DNA of 64,000 bases, taken from the NCBI GenBank assembly GCA_018824085.1, contig JAHJHI010000039.1, positions 62,001-126,000 of the forward strand, read 5' to 3'. A program made the translations under genes and the position numbers. Below the pieces are notes generated by a model. That model was given only the letters and a program-made list of their open reading frames with translations. It did not search any database and was not told where the DNA came from. The DNA is from Gammaproteobacteria bacterium (lineage in GTDB: Bacteria > Pseudomonadota > Gammaproteobacteria > Burkholderiales > Rhodocyclaceae). Within the stretch, counting starts at the first letter, position 1. Each line of letters begins with the position of its first letter. Positions 47,123-55,627 of this stretch are shown here, piece after piece.

Positions 47123-48577
47123 TTACTTCTTCCAGGGCGTCTTCGACAGGCCCCAGATGGGCGAGCTGATGGCCATGTCCATGTCGCGGGCAAAGATCGC
47201 AAAGCCGTCGTAGCCGTGATACGGCCCCGAGTAGTCCCAGCTGTGCATCTGGCGGAAGGGCACGCCCATCTTCTGGAACACGTACTTTTCCTTGATGCCC
47301 GAGCCGACGAGGTCAGGCTTGATCTTCTCGACGAACTTCTCGAACTCGTGACCGGTCACGTCGTCGTAGATCAGCGTGCCGTCCTTCACGTAGTGCGTGG
47401 TGCGCTGGTAGTCGTCGTTGTGGCCGAACTCGTAGCCGGTTCCGACCACTTCCATGCCGAGATCCTCATAGGCACCGATGACGTGGCGCGGGCGCAGGCC
47501 GCCGACGAACAGCATCACCTTCTTGCCTTCCAGACGCGGGCGGTACTTGTCAATGACGGCCTGCATCAGCGGCTTGTACTTGGCGATCACGCGCTCGGTG
47601 TTTTCCTTGATCGTGTCGTCGAAGTGCGACGCGATCTCGCGCAGCGACTCCTCGATCTTGGTCGGGCCGAAGAAGTTGTATTCGACCCAGGGCACTCCGT
47701 ACTTCTCTTCCATGTGCCGGCTGATGTAGTTCATCGAGCGGTAGCAGTGCAGCACGTTGAGCTTGGCCTTCGGGGTGTTCTCCAGCTCGGCGATGGTGCC
47801 GTCGCCGGACCACTGGGCGATCACGCGCAGGCCCATCTCTTCGAGCAGGATGCGGCTCGACCACGCGTCGCCACCGATGTTGTAGTCACCGATGATGGCG
47901 ACGTCGTACGGCGTCGACACGAAGTCGGGGCGCTTGTCCTCGGTCTTGTCGAACACCCAGTCACGGATCGCGTCGTTGGCGATGTGGTGGCCGAGCGACT
48001 GCGACACGCCGCGGAAGCCCTCGCAGCGCACCGGCACGATGGTGTGGCCGTCGTACTGCCTGGACTTCTTCTTCGACACCGCTTCGATGTCGTCGCCGAT
48101 CAGGCCGATCGGGCATTCGGACTGGACCGTGATGCCCTTGTTCAGCGGGAACAGGTCCTGGATCTCGTCCATGATGACTTCCAGCTTCTTGTCACCGCCG
48201 AAGACGATGTCCTTCTCCTGGAAATCCGACGTGAACTGCATGGTCACGAAGGTATCCACACCGGTCACGCCGATGTAGTAGTTGCGGCGCGCGGCCCACG
48301 AATACTGGCCGCAGCCGACCGGGCCGTGCGAGATGTGGATCATGTCCTTGATCGGACCCCACACGACGCCCTTGGAGCCGGCGTAGGCACAGCCGCGGAT
48401 CGTCATCACGCCGGGCAGCGACTTGATGTTGGACTTCACGCCACAGTCGGGCTTGCCTTCCTCATGCACGTTGAGGTGCTTGGCCCGCTTCTTGGCGGTC
48501 TTTTCCGGGTAGGCCTTCAGCACCTCTTCGATGAGAGCTGCGTTCTGGGCCTTCTTTTCGTCAATTGTCATGCTCAT
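47123..48577 (-). CDS. nifD: Nitrogenase MoFe protein alpha subunit
   Basis: 484 residues. P-cluster cysteines ([37 protein letters not shown]) and FeMo-cofactor ligands ([15 protein letters not shown] for Cys; [14 protein letters not shown] for His) are intact, including the Val and His that shape substrate access ([17 protein letters not shown]). Start 48577 or 48571; AGGAGTGATCAA favours the first. Confidence 0.98.
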   Translation of the reverse strand: MSMTIDEKKAQNAALIEEVLKAYPEKTAKKRAKHLNVHEEGKPDCGVKSNIKSLPGVMTIRGCAYAGSKGVVWGPIKDMIHISHGPVGCGQYSWAARRNYYIGVTGVDTFVTMQFTSDFQEKDIVFGGDKKLEVIMDEIQDLFPLNKGITVQSECPIGLIGDDIEAVSKKKSRQYDGHTIVPVRCEGFRGVSQSLGHHIANDAIRDWVFDKTEDKRPDFVSTPYDVAIIGDYNIGGDAWSSRILLEEMGLRVIAQWSGDGTIAELENTPKAKLNVLHCYRSMNYISRHMEEKYGVPWVEYNFFGPTKIEESLREIASHFDDTIKENTERVIAKYKPLMQAVIDKYRPRLEGKKVMLFVGGLRPRHVIGAYEDLGMEVVGTGYEFGHNDDYQRTTHYVKDGTLIYDDVTGHEFEKFVEKIKPDLVGSGIKEKYVFQKMGVPFRQMHSWDYSGPYHGYDGFAIFARDMDMAISSPIWGLSKTPWKK

Positions 48578-48640
48578 TTGATCACTCCTGTACGTATCGA
48601 GAGCGGAGGGAGGAGAACCATCGGGGCGCCGGCGCAGGCC

Positions 48641-48673
48641 GGGAGCCTGCGGGCCTTGCGGCCCATGGCTCCC
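48641..48673 (-). other. Stem-loop in the nifH-nifD intercistronic region
   Basis: GGGAGCC (48641-48647) pairs with GGCTCCC (48667-48673) and inner GGGCC with GGCCC around TTGC. Similar hairpins after nifH in other diazotrophs stabilise the nifH message and set the NifH:NifDK ratio. Confidence 0.65.
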
Positions 48674-48693
48674 GACCCTCGACTCTCGGGCTC

Positions 48694-49632
<939 letters not shown>

Positions 49633-49725
49633 TTACCGTGCCACCGGATGCAGCCCCTCGTTCCCTTATTGGTCTTCGTGGTAAGCAACTGGTCGGCGAG
49701 ACATGGTCGGTGCATGCCCACTTGA

Positions 49726-49740
49726 GCAACTGCCGTGCCA
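49726..49740 (-). promoter_or_regulatory. Sigma-54 promoter of nifHDK
   Basis: Leftward TGGCAC-GGCAG-TTGC, perfect in both elements, ~154 bp upstream of the nifH ATG. Confidence 0.92.
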
Positions 49741-49820
49741 CTCGCACGACATGCGTTCGAGAGTGCGTGCCGACGCCGTTTGCGGCACGCCCGCCGCAGT
49801 CCGGGCGCGTTCTCGCCGGA

Positions 49821-49836
49821 TGTGACAAACACGACA
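49821..49836. promoter_or_regulatory. NifA upstream activator site for nifH
   Basis: TGTGACAAACACGACA, exact TGT-N10-ACA, 80 bp upstream of the nifH promoter; it could also serve the rightward gene at 49997. Confidence 0.85.
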
Positions 49837-49947
49837 ATGTAAGCAGGCCTGTGCGGATTGGCCGGCCCCGTACAGAGTCGCCACGGCGGCCCGCGGGCAG
49901 GCCGCGGCCCGCCCGCCTGCGGGCTTTGCGCCTCGCGGCGGTCGAGC

Positions 49948-49962
49948 GGGTACGGGGCTTGC
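49948..49962 (+). promoter_or_regulatory. Possible weak sigma-54 promoter for the haemoglobin operon
   Basis: GGGTAC-GGGGC-TTGC: 4 of 6 and a perfect -12, 35 bp before the ATG, 112 bp from the shared NifA site. Confidence 0.35.
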
Positions 49963-49996
49963 TGGGTTGTGGAGAACGCATTGCCAGGTCCGCGCC

Positions 49997-50464
49997 ATGG
50001 ACACGCTCCGCCCCGCCGCCAAGTCTGTCGCCCCCTCCGTCGCATCCGCGGCGGCGCCGCTCAATCCGCACTTCGAACGCATCGGCGGCGAAGACGCCAT
50101 CGCACGACTGGTCGAGCGCTTCCATCACCACATGAGCACGCTGCCGCAGGCCGCCGGCATCCGCGCCATGCACCCGGCGGATCTCGGTCCGGTCAAGCGC
50201 GTGCTGATCAACTACCTCGTGGAATGGACCGGCGGTCCGCAGCGCTATTCCGCCGAGCGCGGCCATCCGCGCCTGCGCAAGAAACACCTTGCGTTCCCGA
50301 TCGGCCCCGCCGAACGGGACGCATGGATGGACTGCATGCGTACAGCATTGCAGGAGACCGTGACCGATGCCGCCCTGCGGCAACAACTCGAGCAGGCTTT
50401 TTTCAAGACCGCGGATTTCATTCGCAACGATCAGGGGAACCACCATGAGCATCACCATAGCTAG
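49997..50464 (+). CDS. Truncated haemoglobin-like protein, nif-linked
   Basis: 155 residues. After a ~25-residue Ala/Pro-rich leader, FERIGGEDAIARLVERFHHHM begins a 2-over-2 globin; RKKHLAFPIGPAERDAWMDCM carries the expected proximal-His (F8) region, group II-like. May buffer O2 or NO around nitrogenase. The C-terminus (HHEHHHS) is His-rich. Overlaps the next gene by 20 bp. Confidence 0.85.
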   Translation: MDTLRPAAKSVAPSVASAAAPLNPHFERIGGEDAIARLVERFHHHMSTLPQAAGIRAMHPADLGPVKRVLINYLVEWTGGPQRYSAERGHPRLRKKHLAFPIGPAERDAWMDCMRTALQETVTDAALRQQLEQAFFKTADFIRNDQGNHHEHHHS

Positions 50465-51038
50465 CTCCGCATTCGCCTCGCTGGAAGCCGAAAGGCGGCT
50501 GCTGAACGCGGTCTTCAAGGGCCCGACCGGCAAGGACGGCCGGGTCGGCTTCCGCGGCGACATCGCGCTGAAGTTCGCGCAGCAGTACGCCGACGAGGCA
50601 CGGCCGCCGGAAATCAGCATGGACCAGGTGATATCCGCGGCGCACGAGGGCGAGCAGCAGATACCGTTCCTGACAGGCTTCCTGCTTTCGTTCGAATACC
50701 TGAAGCTGCTGGCCGACGTGCTGGGCGAGGCGCTTTCGCCGACCGGCAAGTACTTCCTGTTCTGCGACAACATCGACCTGTCGAAGAAGTACCAGGTGCA
50801 GTACGGCGGCGCGACGTTCTACATCCTGCCGATCGATGAGGCGACGGTGTACAACGAGCTGCTCGAACTGCTCTATCTGGAGAAGACGGAACTGAAGAAA
50901 TTCGACACCGCCGGCAAGGTGGATGCGGTGGCCGACGCCGCGCTCAAATTTTCCGGCAAGTTTCCGGAGATCACCTACGAGGAAGGCCTGAAGCTGATGG
51001 GCCCGATCCGCAACCTGTACGAGAACCGCCCGGTCTGA
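50445..51038 (+). CDS. Unknown 197-residue protein between truncated haemoglobin and ArsC-like genes
   Basis: Not recognised. Soluble, mixed alpha/beta, with an aromatic core (GKYFLFCDNIDLSKKYQVQY; ATFYILPIDEATVYNELLEL) and a helical C-terminal end (YEEGLKLMGPIRNLYENRPV). One Cys. No membrane segment, metal or nucleotide motif. Good ribosome site (AGGGGAACCACC). Overlap with the haemoglobin gene suggests a working pair. Confidence 0.75.
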   Translation: MSITIASSAFASLEAERRLLNAVFKGPTGKDGRVGFRGDIALKFAQQYADEARPPEISMDQVISAAHEGEQQIPFLTGFLLSFEYLKLLADVLGEALSPTGKYFLFCDNIDLSKKYQVQYGGATFYILPIDEATVYNELLELLYLEKTELKKFDTAGKVDAVADAALKFSGKFPEITYEEGLKLMGPIRNLYENRPV

Positions 51039-51065
51039 CGCGCCTGCGCCCCGCACGGCACGGCC

Positions 51066-51497
51066 ATGAGTCACGTCGTCTTCTTCGAGAAACCCGGCTG
51101 CGGCGGCAACGCCAGGCAGAAGCAGTGGCTGCTCGACGCCGGCCACACTCTCGACGTGCGCAGCCTGCTGGCCGAGCCGTGGACGCCCGGCGCCCTGCTG
51201 GCATGGCTCGCGCCGCTGGCGGTCGCCGACTGGTTCAACCGCTCCGCCCCGCGCGTGAAGTCGGGCGAGATCGTGCCCGACGGCCTCGACCGCGACACCG
51301 CGCTCGCGCTGCTGCTGGCCGAACCGCTGCTGATCCGCCGGCCGTTGCTGCAGGCCGGCGACGAACGCCGGGTCGGTTTCGACCCGGCCGCCATCGACGC
51401 CTGGATCGGCCTCGACAGCGCCACCGCCCGGCGTTCGCGCGCCCGGTCGGAAGGCTGCGCCGCGGGCATGGGCGAAGGCGGATGCGCACCGCCGTGA
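51066..51497 (+). CDS. Nitrogenase-associated ArsC/Spx-like protein
   Basis: 143 residues: VVFFEKPGCGGNARQKQWLLDAGH is the thioredoxin-fold N-terminus with a single Cys in the ArsC position, then the IRRPLLQAGDERRVGFD strand/helix motif of this family. Members of this type are found only in nif regions. C-terminal Cys/Gly-rich tail (EGCAAGMGEGGCAPP) is unusual. 27 bp after the unknown gene. Confidence 0.88.
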   Translation: MSHVVFFEKPGCGGNARQKQWLLDAGHTLDVRSLLAEPWTPGALLAWLAPLAVADWFNRSAPRVKSGEIVPDGLDRDTALALLLAEPLLIRRPLLQAGDERRVGFDPAAIDAWIGLDSATARRSRARSEGCAAGMGEGGCAPP

Positions 51498-51574
51498 CCG
51501 GGGTGCAGCGATCGGAACAGCCTGTCGCAATGCCGGTGTCCGGCCAGCGCACCGATGACCGGCACGCCGCCCGC

Positions 51575-51742
51575 TCAGTCGGGCGTCATGTCCGGCTGCA
51601 GCACGACCTCGTCCGGCAGACCGTTGTCGTTGTGCTGCACGTCAATGCCGCCCAGCGGCGAATAGCCCTCGTCGCCTTCGAGCAGCACGGTCGCCTCCTG
51701 CGGCAGTGCGCGCAGCCTCTCCATCAGTTGTCCGACATTCAC
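51575..51742 (-). CDS. Small unknown protein, 55 residues
   Basis: Likely starts at GTG 51742 (VNVGQLMERLRALPQEATVL) after an AGGAAAGGGGGG site; a longer ATG frame to 51802 overlaps the divergent gene's start. Sequence LLEGDEGYSPLGGID and DEVVLQPD look like a compact beta domain. No family assigned. Confidence 0.55.
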   Translation of the reverse strand: MNVGQLMERLRALPQEATVLLEGDEGYSPLGGIDVQHNDNGLPDEVVLQPDMTPD

Positions 51743-51785
51743 ACGGGCCCCCCTTTCCTTTGACGACCGATCCCGAGCACGCGAC

Positions 51786-52061
51786 ATGACTGCCACGACC
51801 ACGCATCAACGCTACTTCCTGACCTATCGCGGCGTGAAGCTGCCGCTGCAGTTCGCCGAGGAACTGGCGGCCGACGCGCTGAGCAACCGCAACACCTACT
51901 TCGTCGTCACCTGCGATGACGCCGGACGCATGCTGCGTTGCGAGAAGCTGGTGTATGGCGAAGTCGAAATGAGCCACGTCTACGCCTATGACGACGACGG
52001 CCGCCTGGTCAGCGCCTGCATCACCGTGGGCGACGACGAACCGCAGTGGATGCATTTCTGA
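51786..52061 (+). CDS. Unknown 91-residue protein
   Basis: Not assigned. RYFLTYRGVKLPLQFAEEL, TYFVVTCDDAGRMLRCEKLVYGE and SHVYAYDDDGRLVSACI read as a small beta-sheet protein with three Cys. Appears between the ArsC-like operon and the end of the nifB operon, so probably nif-associated. Confidence 0.65.
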   Translation: MTATTTHQRYFLTYRGVKLPLQFAEELAADALSNRNTYFVVTCDDAGRMLRCEKLVYGEVEMSHVYAYDDDGRLVSACITVGDDEPQWMHF

Positions 52062-52103
52062 CGCGCACGATTGCCCTGCGTGCGGCGTGCGGACGACACG
52101 CCT

Positions 52104-52472
52104 TCAATCGGGGCAGGCGGTGAAGGCGAACAGGCCGGGCTGCTCCTGCCGGTAGACGCGCAGCCACATCATCGTCGCCGGCACCAGCGCGCTGACGGCG
52201 AACCACAGCGTGTCGTCGTCCCGCGCGCCGGCCAGGGTGCGCCCGATCAGCTCCCAATCGTCCCAGCCCAGCTCCGGCATCAGCGAACGCGCAACCGCCG
52301 GCATGCCCTGCACACAGCCGGCAATGACGGCCAGCTGTTCGAGCACCGCGCGCAGGGTCAGCCGGGAACGCTGCAGTTCATCGCGCCCGATGCCTTCGGT
52401 GAGGATGAGCACGCCGCTGCACGCCTGTTCCAGACTCGACAGCGACGCGGCACTGAAGATGGAGTCGGGCAA
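52104..52472 (-). CDS. Unknown 122-residue protein, last gene of the nifB operon
   Basis: Mostly helical (LTLRAVLEQLAVIAGCVQGM; WDDWELIGRTLAGARDD) with a hydrophobic C-terminal helix WFAVSALVPATMMWLRVY that could be membrane-associated. No known domain. 3 bp after the zinc-ribbon gene. Confidence 0.65.
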   Translation of the reverse strand: MPDSIFSAASLSSLEQACSGVLILTEGIGRDELQRSRLTLRAVLEQLAVIAGCVQGMPAVARSLMPELGWDDWELIGRTLAGARDDDTLWFAVSALVPATMMWLRVYRQEQPGLFAFTACPD

Positions 52473-52475
52473 GGT

Positions 52476-52709
52476 TCAGGCGCCGATGCGGTTCTCGAAG
52501 TTCAGCGCCTGGACCTTGCCGACGGCGCCACACTTCACGCAACGCCAGCCAGCCGAGAAGGCCTGGTTCGAACAGGCCGCGTCATAGGTCTGGCGACAGC
52601 CTTCGTAGCCGCACTCACAGCGGAATGTCTGGCCGTTGCACTTGCCGCCGAGGCCGGTGCGCTTGCCGGTGCACAGGCCGCGCTGGCCCTTGATTGCGTC
52701 ATAGCTCAT
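52476..52709 (-). CDS. Cys-rich zinc-ribbon-like protein, 77 residues
   Basis: Eight Cys: C13, C24, then CECGYEGC, C46 and CVKC (about 57-60). A typical CxxC knuckle at the C-terminus and a CxC...C set upstream suggest one or two Zn (or Fe-S) sites. Function unknown; in the distal nifB operon beside the plant-type ferredoxin. Confidence 0.7.
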   Translation of the reverse strand: MSYDAIKGQRGLCTGKRTGLGGKCNGQTFRCECGYEGCRQTYDAACSNQAFSAGWRCVKCGAVGKVQALNFENRIGA

Positions 52710-52752
52710 TGTTGTCTTCCTGTCGTTCCGGTTCTTTCATCGACGTGGCCGC

Positions 52753-53049
52753 TCAGACGAAGCTGAGGATTTCCACCGTCACGTCCTCTTCACCCATCTG
52801 CGCCTGACAGGCCAGACGCGACCTGGAGCTGACGCCGACGATGGCGTCCAGCTTCTCGTTCTCTGCGCGGGTCGTCTTCGACAGGCTCTTGCGGCCGTCG
52901 TTGATGGCCACGTGACAGGCGCCGCACTGCGCCTGCCCGCCGCACTTGCTGATCAGTTTCTCGCCGGCGGCCAGAATGGCCGACAGCAGCGTCGTTCCCG
53001 CGGCCACGTCGCTCTTGTGGCCGGACGGCATGATGGTGAGGGTGGGCAT
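52753..53049 (-). CDS. Plant-type [2Fe-2S] ferredoxin, nif-linked
   Basis: 98 residues with CGGQAQCGACHVAI (C36-x5-C42-x2-C45) and a distal RLACQ, the chloroplast-type motif. Alternative electron donor for nitrogenase or assembly enzymes. 33 bp after the SIR2-like gene. Confidence 0.9.
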   Translation of the reverse strand: MPTLTIMPSGHKSDVAAGTTLLSAILAAGEKLISKCGGQAQCGACHVAINDGRKSLSKTTRAENEKLDAIVGVSSRSRLACQAQMGEEDVTVEILSFV

Positions 53050-53082
53050 GGTGTTCTCCTGCTTTGTCAGGGTGGTTTGGAA

Positions 53083-53928
53083 TCAGGCCGGCTCGGCCGT
53101 CGCGCACATGCGCGCGGCGAAGTCGGCCAGGGACATCGTGATGCGGGTGATGTTCTGCTCGTCGAGGAACTTCGCTTCCATCCGGGTGGGCTCTTCCGGC
53201 AGCAGCGCCCAGTGCGTGTCGCTGGAACGCTTCATGATCTGGCGCGCGAACGTGCGCGTGAGCTGGTCGTTGAAGCGGCAGCCGAGGAAGAGGAAGTTGC
53301 GGCCCTTGCGCAGCGCCTGGATCTCGGCCGGGATCGGTGTCTGGATGTCGATCTCGGTCAGCACCTCGACGTAATCGGTGTCCGACACGAGGTAGTTGCC
53401 GGACGGGCTGGTGCCGCCGATCGGCTTGTACAGGATGGTTTTCCAGTCGGGCGAGCGGTCGGGCACCGGATTGCCGTCTGCGTCATACCAGCCGGTCCAG
53501 GTGCCGAAATGCTCGGACTGCGACAGGCCCTGCACCTCGCCCCACTTCACGCCTGCCGCGTGCAGCGCCGACGCCATCGCTTCGTCATACCAGGTATCGA
53601 CGATGAGCGGCAGGCCGAGGCCGGCGAGCCAGCCGTGCAGCGGCGCGTGGTGAGGCGGCGCCGAGAATGCGCTGTTCATCTGGTCGACCAGCGTCTTGCG
53701 GTGCTTGAAGTTCTCGATGAACTGCGCCGCCTGCGTCAGGCGGTTGCGGATCTTGTGCGGCACCGACACCTTCGCGGTGAGCAGCGCAACAAGTGCTTCG
53801 GGGGAACCCGGCGCGGCGTATTCGGGCACCAGTGAAAGCACGTGCTGGCCCAGATAGGGCACGATGCGGCCGGCGCGGAGCGCGGCGTCGAATTCGTCGG
53901 GCAGTTCGGCCAGGATGCGGGGGGTCAT
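53083..53928 (-). CDS. SIR2-like domain protein within the nifB operon
   Basis: 281 residues. N-terminal RAGRIVPYLGQHVLSLV, central HGWLAGLGLPLIVDTWYDEAM, KPIGGTSPSGNYLVSD and C-terminal FLFLGCRFNDQLTRTFARQI follow the SIR2_2/sirtuin-like Rossmann layout (NAD pocket and C-terminal LG-D motif). It lacks the classical sirtuin GAGxS start, so NAD hydrolysis/deacylation is not assured. Similar proteins accompany nif genes elsewhere, without an assigned role. Follows the DegT-like gene by 27 bp. Confidence 0.75.
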   Translation of the reverse strand: MTPRILAELPDEFDAALRAGRIVPYLGQHVLSLVPEYAAPGSPEALVALLTAKVSVPHKIRNRLTQAAQFIENFKHRKTLVDQMNSAFSAPPHHAPLHGWLAGLGLPLIVDTWYDEAMASALHAAGVKWGEVQGLSQSEHFGTWTGWYDADGNPVPDRSPDWKTILYKPIGGTSPSGNYLVSDTDYVEVLTEIDIQTPIPAEIQALRKGRNFLFLGCRFNDQLTRTFARQIMKRSSDTHWALLPEEPTRMEAKFLDEQNITRITMSLADFAARMCATAEPA

Positions 53929-53955
53929 GATCGGTCCTCGTTGGATGCGGCAGGG

Positions 53956-55104
53956 TCAGTAGATGGCGGCGCCGGCACCGACATTGGTGGCGGCATCCTT
54001 CAGCGTCCCCACGACGAAGCGGACTTCGTCCTCTTCGATGAAGCTGTGGAAGGGCAACGCCAGCGAACGGTCACCGATGCGATCGGTGTTCGGGAGCTGG
54101 CCGCGCTTGTAGCCGTACTGCTGGTAATGGAACTGGTGATGCAGCGGACGGCAGTAGGCCGCCACCTCGATCGCCTCGGTGTCGAGATCCTCGACCAGCT
54201 GCGCACGCGCGCTCAGCGTGAAGCGCTTGCCCAGATGCACGACGTAGAGCATCCAGTGAACCTCGTCGACATCCTGCGCCAGATACGGCGGCTTGATGCC
54301 TTCGAAGGTCTGCATCTGCTCGTGGTACCAGACCTCGACCTGCTTGCGCCGGGCGTGTATTTCGTCGATGCGCTCGACCTGCGCGATGCCGATCGCGGCG
54401 GCGATGTCACTCATGTTTGCGGACAGCGGCACGCGACTGCCCACCGACACGGAGTTGCGGTCGCTCAGCGCGTGCGAGCGCAGGTAGCGCAGCTCGCTCG
54501 CCAGTCGCGGATCGTCGGTCAGCACCATGCCGCCCTCGCCACAGTTCAGAGCCAGCGGCTGAGAGAAATCGAAGATGGACATGTCGCCGAACGTGCCCAC
54601 CAGCCGGCCCGCGTAGCGCGAGCCGATGGCTTCGGTCGAGTCCTCGATGAGGGCCACGCCGTGTCGCGTCGCCAGTTCGCGCAGTTCCGTCCAGGCAGCC
54701 GGGTGGCCGTTGCAGTTGTTGGCGAGGATGGCCCTGGTGCGTGGCGTGACCAGTGCCGCCACGGCGGTCGGCGCGACCGCTCCGGACCAGTAGTCGATGT
54801 CGGCCAGCACCGGTGTGGCGCCGGCGTGCACGATGGCGTTCGCGATGTGGTGCCAGCTGTACGCGCTCGCAATCACCTCGTCGCCCGGCCCGATGCCGAG
54901 CGCGCGCAGCGCGAGCCAGCAGCCCGTCATGCCGCTCGACACGGCAACCGCGTAGGCGCGTCCGTGCAGGTCGGCGAACACCGACTCGAACGCCTCGACC
55001 ATGGGACCGCCCGACAGGCGGCCGGAGCGCATCACCTGTCCAACCAGCGCGGCTTCGCGCTCGCCGAGGTCGGCGATCGAAAGGGGTATCCAGTCGCTGT
55101 CCAT
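53956..55104 (-). CDS. DegT/DnrJ/EryC1-fold protein lacking the PLP lysine
   Basis: 382 residues, full-length type I aminotransferase fold: SSGMTGCWLALRALGIGPGDEV, ASAYSWHHIANAIVHAGATP, VALIEDSTEAIGSRY. The Schiff-base segment, normally SFHxxKxxxxxEGG, reads DFSQPLALNCGEGG, putting Leu184 where the catalytic Lys should be. PLP transamination is therefore unlikely; it may be a binding or structural protein. Located between a 90-residue unknown gene and the SIR2-like gene. Confidence 0.85.
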   Translation of the reverse strand: MDSDWIPLSIADLGEREAALVGQVMRSGRLSGGPMVEAFESVFADLHGRAYAVAVSSGMTGCWLALRALGIGPGDEVIASAYSWHHIANAIVHAGATPVLADIDYWSGAVAPTAVAALVTPRTRAILANNCNGHPAAWTELRELATRHGVALIEDSTEAIGSRYAGRLVGTFGDMSIFDFSQPLALNCGEGGMVLTDDPRLASELRYLRSHALSDRNSVSVGSRVPLSANMSDIAAAIGIAQVERIDEIHARRKQVEVWYHEQMQTFEGIKPPYLAQDVDEVHWMLYVVHLGKRFTLSARAQLVEDLDTEAIEVAAYCRPLHHQFHYQQYGYKRGQLPNTDRIGDRSLALPFHSFIEEDEVRFVVGTLKDAATNVGAGAAIY

Positions 55105-55109
55105 GGCAT

Positions 55110-55382
55110 CTACTCCCGCGCTTCCGGCTGCGTCAGCACGATGCCGTGGGCGGCCAGCGGATCGGCGGTGACCGACCAGCAATGGCCGTCGCTGTGCATC
55201 AGGAACAGGTCGCGATCGCCGATGCGCAGGGCCGGCGTCTCGCCGCGCATGTCGAACGCATCGACCGTCGATGCGCGGATGCCCGGCAAGGCGCGACGCA
55301 CGCCGTCGACCGCGTCCCGCAGGCTGCCGGCCGCGAGCGTGATGCGCGCCACCTCCGTCAACTGTTCGGCATTGATGCCCAT
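55110..55382 (-). CDS. Unknown 90-residue protein between nifT and the DegT-like gene
   Basis: Not assigned. N-terminal helix MGINAEQLTEVARITLAAGS, then ALRIGDRDLFLMHSDGHCWS. One Cys. 1 bp after nifT and 5 bp before the DegT-like gene, so translation is coupled. Confidence 0.65.
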   Translation of the reverse strand: MGINAEQLTEVARITLAAGSLRDAVDGVRRALPGIRASTVDAFDMRGETPALRIGDRDLFLMHSDGHCWSVTADPLAAHGIVLTQPEARE

Positions 55383-55383
55383 G

Positions 55384-55599
55384 TCAGTCGCGCCCCCCGG
55401 TCAGCCGCGCCTCGACTGTGATCGGCAGGCGCGTGTCGGCGGCCATCTCCGGCAGATCCAGCGTCCAGCCGTTGGCGAGCGTGATCTGGCCGCCCCACAT
55501 GTCGGGACGTTCCATCTGCACGATGGGCTCTTCCAGATCCTTCTTGGGGACGTAGAGCGACAGCTCACCCTTGCTGCTCTTGCGGATCATGACTTTCAT
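55384..55599 (-). CDS. nifT: NifT/FixU small nitrogenase accessory protein
   Basis: 71 residues with the NifT core KVMIRKSSKGELSLYVPKKD and GGQITLANGWTLDLP. Role not known; usually beside nifK, here displaced to the nifB operon, 28 bp after nifS. Confidence 0.93.
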   Translation of the reverse strand: MKVMIRKSSKGELSLYVPKKDLEEPIVQMERPDMWGGQITLANGWTLDLPEMAADTRLPITVEARLTGGRD

Positions 55600-55627
55600 T
55601 GCGGGCTCCGTTCGGATGGGTGGGTGT

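Noticed and set aside
53083-53928. Defence system based on the SIR2-like gene
   Set aside because: No nuclease, TIR, Argonaute or other defence partner next to it; all neighbours are nif-linked and in tight operon spacing.
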